From Aquila chrysaetos chrysaetos (Eukaryota; Chordata; Aves; Accipitriformes; Accipitridae), in assembly GCF_900496995.4 (NCBI RefSeq), contig NC_044019.1, forward strand, positions 5,243,501 through 5,307,500: a DNA stretch of 64,000 nt, written 5' to 3'. The position numbers and the translations under genes were made by a program. The first letter of the stretch is position 1, and every line of letters begins with the position of its first letter. The notes under the pieces are model-generated. The model was not told the origin of the DNA, did no database searches, and saw only the letters and a list, made by a program, of their open reading frames with translations. Below, one piece after another: positions 23,167 to 35,438 of this stretch.

Positions 23167-25131
23167 GTAAGTAAACCACCTGGGGCTTGCCGTGGGGCCG
23201 GCATGCGGGATTTGTCCTGGGAATCTGCGCATCCCGTTAGTTTTGTGTTTGGTGATCTTAACGGCACGCAAAGGGTGCAATAAGATCCAGAACTAAATGA
23301 ACAAAACAACTTTATGCTAATAAAGTGCTTTCTGCCCAAGGATTTTGGAGCTTTCTGCCCTGCATGGTGGGTAAGGATTCCTGCTTTGTGGATTTGTAAA
23401 GTGAAGTGTGGGGTGAACAGCCCAAGATCAGCCTAAGCTAAAACCAGGACTAGCACGCTGAAGTCCCTCTTGATCTTGTGCTGAGCTCCTTGTCCAGAAA
23501 TGCCAGCTGAGGTGTTTTAGGGTGTGCGCATAATGGTTTCTCATTGTTAATTCAGTTAAAATTGAGCTAGAAACTTGCTGAGGCTGCTACCGAAGTGTGT
23601 CTTGGATATAAATTCTCCTAAAAGGGCTCTGTGTCTGTAGGTGCGGCAGTGCATGAGCCTGCCTTGGCATGAAGCACTAAAGCAGCTGCTTCTAAGCACT
23701 CCTGTGTGATTTCTGGTTTGTGTTTTGGTATGAATTAATCCAAACTAACAAAGCTTGCTCTGATGAGGGGAAAATGTCTATTTGTACCTCAGGTAGCAGA
23801 CGCTCTGTTCTTCACTCTGCATGTGAACGTGTAAAGCTGTTCCAACAAACTCCCTTCTTCTCTCATGAGTAAGTTCACCCTGTGACGCACAGGCTTTTCA
23901 GAAGAGGCGTCTGCTCTCAGCAGCTGCTTCTGACCCATCTCTGGGCCCAACAGCAGCTGTTGCACCTTCTGCGTGAGGGGCTTTTACATCAAAGTGTTCC
24001 TTAAATGCTCATTTCACGTGACAGACCTGTCGCCACTGCCCACAGCGGTTGTGGGGGTGGAAGGTCCAGGGTTTGGACAAGTTTCCTTTTACAGAGCAGT
24101 AAGGACAGAGCAAAACTTGATCAAGTCTGGGGTTTAGAGCCTTCCAGCCATGAAATATAGTAGTTGCCAGTCAGGCTGTGTGTTAGCTCAGTGGCCAATA
24201 ACCTGAATAACTTCAGGCACCAAAGGGTGAACCTGGAAGATCTGAGTAACCAGTTAAGCCGCCGCAACTCACTTCTAGTTCACTGATAACAGCTCAGTAA
24301 ATCTGACTTCATTTACTGTGGCTGTCGGTTGCCCGGTGTGGGAAGAACAAATCAAAGGTGTGGGAGTGCACGTGTGTTTCTCTGTCAACATTACCTCTGA
24401 GTACCCAAGACTTGCGCGCTCAGACCTGAAAACGAACCCTATGTTGTCAAGCCCGCATTGAGGGATTGCTGCAGACCGGGCTTGAAGTGTGCTGTTGCCA
24501 AAAACGAGACCTCCACCCTGTGGCAGACACCCAAGGGAGCCTGAACCTTGTCGTCTTCTGGCCTGTGTCTCAGGCACGTGGAGTGTGGAGATGAAGACTC
24601 GAACGCTGTGCCTGCCGTTCCCCTGCATTGCTGCCACGTCCTTTAGTTAAATCTTCTTTGTGTGGTCTCTTCCTCGAAGCTGTTTGTGGTCCAAGTGAAA
24701 TGTGTTCAGAAAGGCCCTGACCGGCGGGCGAGGGGTGGACACACGTGTGGGATTCAGCCCGAAGAATAAGCAGGCGGGTCAGTGCTGCTGCAGAGCTCCA
24801 GCCTCCTGTCAGTGCAGTGCGTGCAGCCGCTGTGCTTCTCGAGGCAAACTTCATATTCCATATACCGGGGAATGTTTTCTCTTCTTCTAAACATTGCTCC
24901 TCCCTTCTTGCTGCATCCAGAGAGACCCAATCTTCCATAAACCTCTGGGCCCTGTCAGGTTGCTGTGGCTTACTCTGAACAGAGATGTGATTGCCCCGTT
25001 GAATTCCTTCTCTGTTTGCTAACTGTGGCTTTTGTTTCCTTTTCCAGTTGATTGGTTTGGGTCCCCACAACCCCAAGAAGAAGCAGGACCTAGATAAGCT
25101 TTATGATCTAAAAGCTAAAGCCCAACAGATT

Positions 25132-26978
25132 ATGAACCAGTTTGGCCCTTCTACCTTGATCAACCTCTCCAACTTCTCCTCGATAAAGCCGGAACCAGCC
25201 AGCACTCCCCCACAGAGCTCCATGGCCAACAGCACCACCGTGGCAAAGATGCCTGGCACGCCCAGCGGAGGAGGAAGGCTCAGCCCTGAAAGCAACCAGG
25301 TAATTTCATCCCTGACTTTAGGACAGTGGGGGAGATGCTCAGACCTGCCTGTGGCTTAATTCCTCTCCTTCCTTAAACTACCGGCAAAAACTTAGTGTCT
25401 ATTAAAGTATCAGTTACGGAGTGAGCAAACACCTTCATGTATTTCTTCCCTCCCAGGCACTTTCAGGCTGGATGGCGTATGGACGCTGTAGGTGTAGAGG
25501 TTTTTTCGGTCTCAGGAAAATGTATATTGGGGGTGTGATTGGGAAATTCTTTTAAAATGTGGTTTAGATGGGAGAAATAGAAGTGCAGGTTTGTAGCCTC
25601 TGTCTTACTGGGGTGGTGCAAGAGGCAGCATCGCTACCAGGAGCTGCTGACTTGCGTGTTTGCTTGTTGTGGTGTGGAGTCTTTGACGTGCATAAAATAC
25701 ATTGCTGCCCAGCGAGTGCTCCAGGAATACACCCTGATCTCTCTGCGGGCTTCGCGTCTCTCCGTGACCTCTCTGGGAAGTGTACTAGTCCCCCGACACA
25801 AACACATGCACAGCAGTTCCACCATTGGTGTAAGGGAACCAGGAAGGGCAGGAATTTCCCACATGTGTCTGGTTCATCTGACCAGGCTGACAGATCAGCG
25901 GTGATAGCTTTCATCCATATCCTGTAAGACTTAAGTGTCCTGCTGTTGTTCAGCAGCAGTAAAATTTCTGCTCCCTGCCATGTTTGGGCTGAGAGGGTGC
26001 TGCCTTCTGCCCTAGAATAACCCAGCACTCCATATCTCTCTGTTTTCCATTTGAAACACTAAAGCTGATAAGCACTAGAGCCATGGAAATACTTCCTTTG
26101 TGCCCTGAGCACAAATTTAGTCGCTGATACGTTGCTTGCACTTGCTGTCTGCCTCTTAAGACTTCTAGTTTTGCCTTTGTCTCCTCTTGCCAGCCGCCTT
26201 ACTTCAGCCAGTGGCATTTTAGTGCCAGTTTAGTGCAGGAGACTTATTTATCCTGGCCTGCTGCATTCCACTTTCGGTTCAGAGCAACCACTGGTGCTTG
26301 AAAATGACTCCTTAACACCTGATATTTCTTATCTCTGCCATTCCTGAACTGATATGCTGTGTCAACATGTGTGACTTGGGCCTCCGGTGTAGCGGGGGAG
26401 GAGGTCTTTTGTGGCTGTGTGGGCAGCTGCTTTGCTAAAGTAGGGCAGCCAATTGTTCCTCTTCTCCCACACACTCAGGTTTTAACCAAGAAGAAACTGC
26501 AGGACCTGGTGCGTGAGGTGGATCCGAACGAGCAGCTGGATGAAGATGTGGAGGAAGTAGGTACCAACCCATAGCAGGGGCTGTGGAAAGAGCTAATCTG
26601 GGATTTTTCACGGACCGCTGGCCCTTTGTCCAAGGAGGGGAGGGTTGGTTCATTTTACACTTCTGTATTCTCATGTTCGCTGCAGCCTTCAGCCATCCGT
26701 GTCTGCTTCTGCATCCCAGTGTCAAAAAGGATTTTAAAACAGCAATTGTAGCAAACGCCTTTGAAATACTAGCTTCTGAGGGTTCATTTTCATGCTTTCC
26801 GCATAATTTCAGCTGCTCAGTACTCATAAGACTGGTTGTTGTCCTTGTTCTGCCACAGATGCTGTTGCAGATCGCCGATGATTTCATAGAGAGCGTGGTG
26901 ACGGCTGCCTGCCAGCTTGCACGGCATCGCAAGTCAAACACCCTGGAAGTGAAAGACGTCCAGTTGCATCTTGGTGAG

Positions 26979-27013
<35 letters not shown>

Positions 27014-28699
27014 CCTCCCCTCAGCTGAGAGCTGGGTGCATGCTCTGAAGTCAGGGCATGGTTGGGGTGGAAACCTGTGAGTAGCTACAGATCCATTGCT
27101 ACTTAATAATGCCTTAATAATCAGGGGATGAACGGGGTGGCTGCCCCGAACCATCCCCTCTCCAAATTTTGCAGTTGTGCGGTTTGTAGCTGTCCATCAG
27201 CCTGTGTTGGAAGGTCCCTAGCACGGGGACTGCGTCTTTACCATGTTTAATGCTGTGCAGCCCTCCGCTACTCTGCTTTTGTGAAGCTTTTATAGCTGGT
27301 GTGCGGATCACCAGCACGTCTCTAGCACTGGCTCCAGGCGGGCGTGCTGCCGGTACGTTCGTGATGACGAGGCCGCTCTTGCAGTGGGTGGTTGGGGTAG
27401 AGTGTGCTGACCTACGCTCTCTCTTCCAGAGCGTCAGTGGAACATGTGGATCCCGGGCTTTGGTTCTGAAGAAATCAGGCCCTACAAAAAAGCCTGCACT
27501 ACAGAAGCTCACAAACAGGTAAGGAGCCCTCAGTGACACTGAGAATTGCATGGTAGAAGCCTGACACAGGGAGGGTGGTTGTGGACTTCTGGCACAATGT
27601 GAATTTGTAGCCTCTTTCAAGTGATTTGGACTTGAAATAACTTCCAGAGTCTCCTCGCCTGTTTGTGCAGAGAGGATTGAGGTTGCTCTGGCTTCTCAGT
27701 GCCCCAAGAGAAGCAGCGGTACTCGCTGTCTAAAGGGTAGCCCAGCTTGGAAGGGTTCAAAAACAGCTGAATGCTGCAGACAGTAACTTGTCAGCTGCCC
27801 CCTTGCAGATCCTGTGCTCCGTTTTTGTGCAGAAGGGAATGAAAACACACTGACAACTCCTCTGGTTCACTAGAAAATCCATACCCAGGCATGGGGGGTT
27901 AAATGTGGGTATAGCCCCTCGAACCGCTCCAGGACTCTGGATGTTCCAGGTGAACCACAGGGCTCTGACAGGCTGTGGCTCAAGTTCCTGGGGCCATTTT
28001 ATGTCTGCGGCCCAGCACCGTATTCTGTGAGCAGTGTACGGCACCTGCCGTGTCTGTGTGTAAGGATTGGGAGCCTGGGCTGCTCGCCACCGCAAGAATT
28101 TAAATAGCTGCAAAAAGCCTAAAGGCCTGGGAAGGTGTAGCGGAGAGCACACCGTTGTCCTGGGATTTCAGCTGTAGATTGGAGCTGAGCAGCTCTGGGT
28201 TTTTTGTCCCCTTAGTTTTGCTTTAACTGAATTGGGCCATCGCTTTTGAAGTGTACGGTCAGAGCCAGGGAGGGAACTGCCCTGCGGGAGCCGTCACAAT
28301 TCATGGATGATACTGCATCTCCTCTCCTGAAGCTCCTGCAACAACTGCTGGGTAGAGAGAGGGGAGGCTTTGAAGTGGGGTTTGATCCCATGCTCTGTTT
28401 AATCCCACTGCCCCTCACTAGTGTAGGTGTTTCACTTGCCAGCCCTGGGTGCTGAGGAGAGGAGCACAGACGCTTTCTTTTACTCTGGCTCCAGCTTGGG
28501 ACCCCATTAAGATTCAAATGGACTTGAAAGACCTGTGTGGAAACAAGTCAGGCAGTGTCCTGAGAGAACCCGAGATACCTTGTTCCTGCACGGTGACAGG
28601 TTGTTTTGCAGTAACCTTGTCTGAGACGCTCGGCTTCCCACGTTTTTCTCTTTCTTGTTACAGAGAATGGCATTGATTCGCAAAACTACCAAGAAATAG
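25132..28699 (+). CDS. TAF12: TAF12, TFIID/SAGA histone-fold subunit
   Basis: H2B-like histone-fold protein that pairs with TAF4 in TFIID and with ADA1/TADA1 in SAGA. Exons are 25048-25299 (start ATG 25132), 26479-26556, 26859-26973, 27430-27518 and 28664-28699 (stop TAG). Phases are consistent and the product is 161 aa, the same as human. It begins [20 protein letters not shown]. The histone fold starts at about residue 57 ([20 protein letters not shown]), continues through [20 protein letters not shown] and VKDVQLHLE, and is followed by the conserved [19 protein letters not shown] tail ending RKTTKK. The 3' UTR runs to an AATAAA at 29114-29119. A run of about 32 T follows the exon-3 donor closely (26982-27013). 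It is tail to tail with the Rab pair, as RAB42 and TAF12 are in human. Confidence 0.96.
26982..27013 (+). repeat. Poly(T) tract just inside a TAF12 intron
   Basis: An uninterrupted run of about 32 T begins 8 bases after the GT of the donor following the third TAF12 coding exon. It could be a relic of a retroposed A-tail in antisense, although no SINE body is seen beside it. It could also act as a U-rich element downstream of a 5' splice site. Confidence 0.8.
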
Positions 28700-29140
28700 C
28701 CCCTGGGAAGAGCCAGGAGAAGACGCCACTGCATTTTGGGATATCTGCCTCTCCACTGAAGCCTCCACAATGCCATCCATGGGATATTTTTTTTAATGCT
28801 TTACAGAGAAGCATATATTTTTTATTAACGGTGCAGCAATATCTTGACTTTATGAGGAGATCTGCCAAAAACATTCTACGCCCCCTTCCTCATTCCCCCT
28901 AAGAGTGCAACGTATCTCAAAACAAAGACTTTTATTTGTGACTTGAAAGTGGTTTATCGTATAAGTGATTATCCAAGGGACAGAGCATTTGATCTTGTGT
29001 GGGACAGTATTAGAAGCATCTGTAGAGGTTTTTGTTTCCTCCTTCCTGCCCCTACCTGCTCCAGTACTTTGTAATGTCAGTGTTTCTATAAATACTTGCG
29101 TTTGTTTTACATGAATAAAGAAATTATTAATCTAAAACCA
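28700..29140 (+). terminator. TAF12: TAF12 3' UTR and polyadenylation signal
   Basis: An AT-rich UTR of about 430 bases follows the stop codon. AATAAA lies at 29114-29119, with cleavage expected about 29130-29140. The sequence becomes GC-richer and unstructured immediately afterwards. Confidence 0.8.
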
Positions 29141-30190
29141 TGGCACAGTCTTGTGCTCTTCAAACAGCACGCGGAGGGGTTGCAAGTGAAACGGGCAGCC
29201 TCCACGTTGCCTCCACACACCACGTTGTGTGGTGCTGTTCTGGTAAGAGATCTCCTGCCCTGGGGTTTAGAGTGAGTGGAAGGAATTGGCTGGCCTCTGC
29301 CATGCTGATAGGGCTGGGCAGGCGGCTTCCCCTCCTCACCTCCAGCCCAGCATGAGTAGTTTGCCCATCGCTTGGACACTCAGACCATTAGGAGTGGGAT
29401 GTGGTGACTGAGGACAAGAAATCAAAGTGATCCTGGTTCTCTGCTTCCCTGGGACATAAAGAAAGGCCACGTCCCCCTGCCTGTTCCTGCCTGCTCTGCT
29501 CGGTCTCCATCGGAGAAGCCGCAGGCTGTTTGTCGTGGTGAAGAGGAGCCGGCAGCTCTGCAGATTCCCCTGCACAACAGGGAGGCTCCTGTGGACCCGT
29601 GGGCAGGAGTGGGGCCCGTCCTCCCTGCCCGGCTTGCTGCTGGGGCCCTCGGCCTCCTGGTAACCTACAGGGGGAAACCGCCTTGGCTGAAGTAATTCAG
29701 AAGCCGGTACGGGCTCTCTCCTCTCCTGTCAGTGCTGTCTGAGGAGCCTGGGGAGTACGATAAAGAGCACCCAGCCTCTTGGGTAAGGCCAGTCGGATAG
29801 GTGCTCGGGGCGAAGGGAAGCTGTTCCTGCACCGCAGCTGTACTTGGCTGCTGCTGGGGGGGATGTAGAGTTGTTCATGAGCTGTTCTAGCTTGGGGGTA
29901 CCTGGGAGAAGCTGCTGTTCAAACCAGACCACCTTGCCCTCCCGAGCGCAGAGATCAGCTCTGAGTGAACTGGTCGGGTAGTAAAAGGGGTTTCAGATCA
30001 GCACTGATCTGACTTGGGACCGGGGGGACCTGTGGTTCCTCTCGGGGGGATGGGGACAGCCTTCTAGAAAGGGAATTTGGAGAGAGAATAGAGAAAGGCA
30101 GGTGACACCCGCCTCGCTGCAGACCGCTGCCCCATCGAGCCGGGCAACTTCACCCTTCCCCTTCCCCAGTAAAACACGGGCAGGCGGAGA
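29141..30190. other. Intergenic gap between TAF12 and the first Rab gene
   Basis: About 1 kb between two converging genes. No exon-like frame, RNA gene or recognisable repeat was found on either strand. Confidence 0.6.
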
Positions 30191-30344
30191 GGTGAACAGG
30201 GGGTGTTTAATGCGCCCTTGCAGTCGCTTGCTGCTCCTGCCTGCACCCTGGCTGCTCGATCTCTGCCTCACCTCCTGTGCATCGCGGTGGGCAGAGCCCA
30301 GCGTGTCCCAGCCCCGCCGGGGCAGGCTGCCAGCGTCCCCAGCT

Positions 30345-31741
30345 CTAGCACGAGCATCTCTTCCGCTTCTCTTCCTTCTCCGGTGCCCGAGCCTTGAGCG
30401 GTGCCGGCAGCGGGACGCTGCTCTTCACCCCGTCCCACGCCTCGGTGGGAGCCAGCCGCCCTGTTTGCAGCGCCTGGTAGATGGCCAACGTCAGCATCTG
30501 GAAAGCCTGGACCACGTTGCTGGCATCCTTGGCCGAGGTCTCGACATACTGCACGCCCAGCGAGGCTGCCAGCTTCTCCGCCTCCTTCCTGCCCACCCGC
30601 CGCTGCCCTGCCAGGTCACTCTTGTGCCCCACCAGCAAGAAGACGATGCTGAATGGCTGGACCGTGTCCGTCACCTCCCGGTGCCACTGCCGGATGCTCT
30701 CAAAGGACGCGCGGTTGGTGAGGTCAAAAAGCAGCATCCCCCCGGCCGAGTTGCGGTAGTAAGAGCGAGTCACGGATCTGGGGCGCAAAGAGAAATGGGG
30801 TGAGCAGCCCCCGGGGCTCCCCTCTACCTCCTTGGGCAGCATCTCCCCTGCTTGCAGAGCAGCCCCAGCCACGTCCTCCCGCCGTCAACCGGCACAGTGC
30901 TTCCAAGTCACCATGTGAAGGAGGAAAATTGGCCCTTTTGCTGTATCAGCAAGCAGTCCAGGCAGCTCTGTCCCTGCTCAGCCACCAAAGCTCATCCGTC
31001 CCCTGCAGCCACAGCCCCCAAAACTCTCCCGTGCCCGGCAGCCACATCCCCTGAGCTCCCCCGTCCCCAGTAGCCAGCCTGGCCGGCGGTGGGCAGCCCC
31101 AGCAGTGAGGTGGGCAGGCTCCTGGCAGCTGAGGAAGCCGCTTTGCCCAGCTCCCAGTGGGCTCCCAGCCTGTTCCCCTGTCCCTCTGCAGCTGGTGGGG
31201 CAGAGGGCTGCTTGGGGAGTCTCGTATCCACTTTGGAGCTGGAGCCAGGGCTCACAAGGCAACCCCAAGGGCTTCTTTCCCTGGGGACACCGTCGGCTTT
31301 GGCTCATCTGGGCCCCTGCAGCCCGCCCCGTGCCGGGCATCGTGGTTCCTCACCCGTGGGACTCCCTGCAGCAAGCGGACCAGTGGGGACGCGGCTGTAT
31401 TGAGGACCTCCCCGGGTTTGGGATCACAACATCTCACCAGCACCCCAAATCCAGGGGAACAACTCACTCCCGGGACCTCCCTGGCTCCATCACCCCTCCG
31501 CACGCCGTGGCCAGAGCCGGACCCACCTGAACCGCTCCTGCCCGGCCGTATCCCAGAACTGCAGCTTCACCCGTAGCCCCGGTTCCAGCTCCACAAACTG
31601 GACGTAGAAGTCCACCCCCACCGTCTGGTTGACGGCGTCCAGGAAGACACCCTCGGTGTAACGCCGCAGCAACGAGGACTTGCCCACCGTCGAGTCCCCC
31701 AGCATGATCACCCGGAACTGGTACTGCCACCGCGGCTCCAT
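30345..31741 (-). CDS. RAB39/RAB42-like small GTPase
   Basis: Membrane-trafficking Rab of 215 aa in two exons: 31741-31527 (ATG 31741-31739) and 30777-30345 (stop 30347-30345), with a phase-consistent junction after ERF. Nucleotide-binding motifs are intact: P-loop GDSTVGKS, TVGVDF around switch I, DTAGQERF, GHKSD (the HKxD variant used by RAB39/42) and ETSAK. It ends KRKRCSC, a CxC dual-geranylgeranylation signal. The body (SYYRNSAGGMLLFDLTNR, VQPFSIVFLLVGHKSD, EAEKLAASLGVQYVETSAKD) is closest to RAB39A/B by eye, but it sits beside RAB42 with the same exon break. It is therefore most likely a tandem duplicate within the RAB39/42 clade. ATTAAA on the minus strand at 30211-30206 is a likely polyadenylation signal. 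Confidence 0.9.
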
Positions 31742-31797
31742 CGGTGCCTCCGCCGTCGGCTGGGACCCGCCGCCCCCGCGTCGGGCGCATGTACGGG

Positions 31798-31825
31798 CAG
31801 GCAGGCAGGCAGGCAGGCAGGCAGC
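31798..31825. repeat. (CAGG)n microsatellite
   Basis: Seven CAGG units lie about 60 bases upstream of the start codon of the RAB39/42-like gene, so in its 5' UTR or promoter. Length variation there could affect expression. Confidence 0.9.
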
Positions 31826-32127
31826 ACCGGGTGCCTCCGCTCCTCCACCCAGGAGGCGTTCCCGCCCCGCCATGGGTGCTGGGTGGCCCCTTCGGAGCCC
31901 CTTTGCTCCCTTTATCTTGGCTCCATCCAGCTGGAAGCACTCGGGGGGGGGGGTGCCTGGTCCCATTTTCCCAGAGGGTGGCTCCAGGACAAGAGGCCCG
32001 TCAAGTGGCACGTGGAGGGGGGGGGGGGTTACCCCACCAGTGACCTCCCCAAAGCAGAGCATCCCCCACATCACGGGTTGAGCACGGCAGCGTGTCCCTG
32101 CCAGGGGTCCGGCACTCGGCACAGCCT

Positions 32128-32158
32128 TTATTTAGTGCAGAAAAGCCTCAGGTTTATT
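32128..32158 (-). terminator. RAB42: RAB42 polyadenylation signals
   Basis: Two minus-strand AATAAA hexamers, at plus positions 32158-32153 and 32133-32128, lie about 190-215 bases after the RAB42 stop. They mark a short 3' UTR. Confidence 0.7.
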
Positions 32159-32343
32159 AAAAACACTCCTGCAGGGGAATATTATTTTTTTCAGAGCCCC
32201 CAAATTAAGGCTTGAAATAAACCCAAACCAGGGTAGGGACGCAGCCCCACGCATCGCCCAAGGGCAGGAGTGCTCCGTGGGGAGAGAAACATCCCCACGG
32301 GGGGTGGAGGGTCCCTCGTGTGTGTCGTCCCCCCCCGTCACCA

Positions 32344-33746
32344 TCAGCACTGGCAGCGCTCCCGGGGCTCCCCCCGTGCCAGGGGCCGGCGGCGGCTCTG
32401 GCTGGGGATGAGCCTGATGCCGCCGCAGCCCCGGTGAGGGGTGAGGGCCCCCTGCCCCAGGGCCCGCTGGATGCCCCCCGCCAGCGTCTGGAAGGCCAGC
32501 TCCACGTTGAGGTTGCTGCGGGCCGAGGTCTCCACGAAAGCCATGCCCAGGGTGGCAGCCAGGTGCCCGGCTTCCTCCGCCGAGACGGCTCGCTCGGCTG
32601 CCAGGTCACACTTGTGTCCCACCAGGACGAAGGCGGGGGGCCGGTCCCCGGCGGCTTCGCGGTACCACTCGGGGACGTGCTCGAAGGACGCCCGGTTGGT
32701 GAGGTCGAACACCAGCAGCACGCCCGCCGCGCTCCGGTAGAAGGATCTGGTGATAGACCTGGGCACATTGGGAGGGGGGGGTTGGGGGGGGCAGCCCAGC
32801 ACCCTGCCAGCTCCCACACCTTCTTCCCTGGGACGGGGCTCGGGGGATTTTTTTGGGTCCCAGCTGGGACCTCGGGAGCAGGAAGGGGAGAACCTGCCCA
32901 GACCGTTTGCACCCCCCCTTTTCTGTTCGGCATCCCCCCCACCCCAGACTCGGGGGGTCCAGAGGAGAGGAGGAGGATGGGCCCTCCATCCCCCCCACAG
33001 CCTGGGGTGCAGCGAGGATGGGGGCAGCACCCAGGGGTGGGTGCCCATGGAGCTGAGCACTGGACAGGAATGGGGCACCCCCACACCAACCCTGGGGCTC
33101 CCAGGAACAGGGGCAGCGCGAGATCCCTCGCTCCAACCACAGCACCCAGCTCTTCAGCACTTCACACCCCATTTGAGACTCTTTCAGGCTTCTGGGAGCT
33201 CCCGGCTCCGGCATGATGCAATCAGAAGGAAATCACCCAGCCCACCGGCACCCCAGGACCAGCACCCAACCCTGCTGCTTTGCCTGCCCCCCAAAACCAG
33301 CTCTGACTTTCCTGCAAGCTCAGCACAAGGTTGCAACAGCCCCTAAAGCACCAGGGTCGCAGCGAGCCATCGCCGCCCATCCCTGCACTCCCGGCCAGGG
33401 ACTTTACACCCACTCCAGCGTGTAAAGTCAGCTGCGTGCTGGGGTCCCGCATGGGGGTTGTGTCCCCGCGTCCGTCCCCACCTCACCTGAACCTCTCCTG
33501 GCCGGCTGTGTCCCAGAGCTGCAGCTTGGCCTTGCCGGCGGGCGGCAGCAGGATGGTGCGGCTGTAAAACTCCACACCAACGGTGGGGCAGGGGGCGGCC
33601 GCCCCCACGCCCCCCCCACCCGGACCCTCCGCAAAGCAGCGCAGCAGCGACGACTTCCCCACCGCCGCGTCCCCCAGCACGATGACGCGAAACTGGTAGT
33701 GGCCCCCGGGGTCGGGGTCCTGGGGGGGACCCCTCACCGTCCCCAT
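32344..33746 (-). CDS. RAB42: RAB42 small GTPase
   Basis: Rab GTPase of 224 aa in two exons: 33746-33487 (ATG 33746-33744) and 32758-32344 (stop 32346-32344). The split after ERF is the same as in the neighbouring Rab. Motifs: P-loop GDAAVGKSS, TVGVEFYS, WDTAGQERF, GHKCD and ETSAR, with a C-terminal CQC for double prenylation. Features such as RSFYRSAAGVLLVFDLTNR, SFEHV, LGMAFVETS and the CQC end match mammalian RAB42. Between the P-loop helix and TVGVEF is a Gly/Ala-rich insert (EGPGGGGVGAAAPCP), in the place where human RAB42 also carries a low-complexity stretch. Synteny with TAF12 and TRNAU1AP supports orthology. It probably arose as a sister of the RAB39-like gene beside it. Confidence 0.93.
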
Positions 33747-33759
33747 GCTGGCAGCTGTG

Positions 33760-34945
33760 CCCGGCGAGGCCAGATTCACTGGTCCCAGGCTGGCAGATCC
33801 TGACCCAGCTGGGCTTTGCTGTGCTGGCGGGGCTGGGGACAGGTCTCCACCCTTGTCCCCACCCCACAGCACCTTCCCTGGGGAGGGCTCTGGCCTCGAA
33901 GTCACCTGGGCGGACAAATAAACCGTCCCAGGGAGGAGAGAGAAGCCACCGGGTCTGTTCTCATCCTTCTGTCCCCAGGACACTGTGTTTGGTGGTGTCA
34001 CATCCCAGCTCTGTCCCGCTGCCTGGTTTGGGTGACAACGACAGGGACAGCCAGGCTGCGGGTGTACGAACACGCTGCTGCAGAGGGGCTGGTGCCCCCG
34101 AGGAAGCCAAAATTCTGGGAGAGGTGGGAGGGATGAGCTTTGTGGGAAAAGGGCTCTCCAGTCCCCACAGGGAGAAGGGAAGACGGGTCAGAGGCAGCGA
34201 CTCCACGTCCCCTGGACAAAGGTGCTCTCTGCAAACAGCCCAGGTCACCTACAGCAGCGTGGGGACTTTGCCATCACCTGGCCCTCCCCCTCCCGACGGC
34301 TGTGCAGAGACCAGGAATAACAGACTCACTCCAACAGCTCTGGGGCTGTTTCCACCCCCAACTTGTTCTCCATCGTGAAAAAATGGGCAACTCGTCACCA
34401 GGGCTCCAGCAGAGGATGCTGGCAACGTTGTAAGACACTGCTGTTCCCCGGGCAGGAGCCGTTCCATGCACCTCCGCGACTTCCCACGCAGCTTTCCTGC
34501 GCTCTCAGGGACCCACCGCCCCGGGGTTGCAAAGGGGGAAGCTCCGGCAGTAGCTGCTGCACCAGTTCCAGTGTCTGGAGGAAGGGAAAGACTGGCTCCT
34601 GGTCAACGCAGCTCTGGTGTGCAAAGGGCTTCCGCATCAGCTCCCTCGGGCACTAACTCCGCGTTATGAGGAGCACAGACCTCGACAGAAAAAACAAGTC
34701 AGACACACGTACTTCCAGGAGAAAAAAAGTACATCCGAGAGCACATCCAAGTCACGCACCAGCTGCCTGGAGATCCAGCCCACCGGTACAGCCACAGAAA
34801 CTCACCTTAAAGGATCGGTAACCTCCAGTGGAAGAAGTTGCTCAGATTTCACGAGCAAAGTCTCACCCCCAGCAGGGCATGGGCAGGATGCAGCACTCCC
34901 CAGCCCCGGCCCAACGCACCCCAAACACGAGCACAGGAGACACAG
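33760..34945. other. RAB42 upstream region and gap to the snoRNA host gene
   Basis: The first few hundred bases should hold the RAB42 5' UTR and promoter, but no clear TATA or CCAAT element was found. The rest shows no convincing exon, RNA gene or repeat on either strand. Confidence 0.45.
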
Positions 34946-35438
34946 CAAGGATTTCAAGTGATTGCCTTTATTCAACTCTCAAAATATTTTATATTCAGAC
35001 CCTGCCCCGAGCTCTTCTCCTGAGAAAACTCCACAAAAGGGACCCTTCTTCCATGCAGAGTGTTTGAACGAGAGCTTGAGCAGCACCTGGAGCCAAATGA
35101 GTTCCCTCTGCCTGTGGCACAGGGGAGCGGAGCACAGAAGCAGCTGTTCCCACCTGGGGGAGCTCATGGCTCTGGAAGGAGCCAGGATCTGGCTATGCAG
35201 AGCTCCCGCTTCCAGGAGAGGGCTGGAGAAGAACCAAGTCTTGCACTGCAGCACCGAAAGCCTCAGGGACCGGCTCATCTCGGCTCCACACTCGACTTAG
35301 ACCTGAAAAGGGGATAAAAAATAGTCCAGCCTGAATGAAGACCGGTTGGACTAGGCATTGCTTCAGATTTCACCTGTGTTAAGGAATTCCCGGCCGTTCC
35401 CTCAGCCCGCACTGGGTAGTGATTTTGGCTAGTTCATG

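Noticed and set aside
34979-35278. 99-codon minus-strand frame in the last exon of the snoRNA host
   Set aside because: No similarity to known proteins and no continuation in upstream exons; host-gene exons are normally noncoding.
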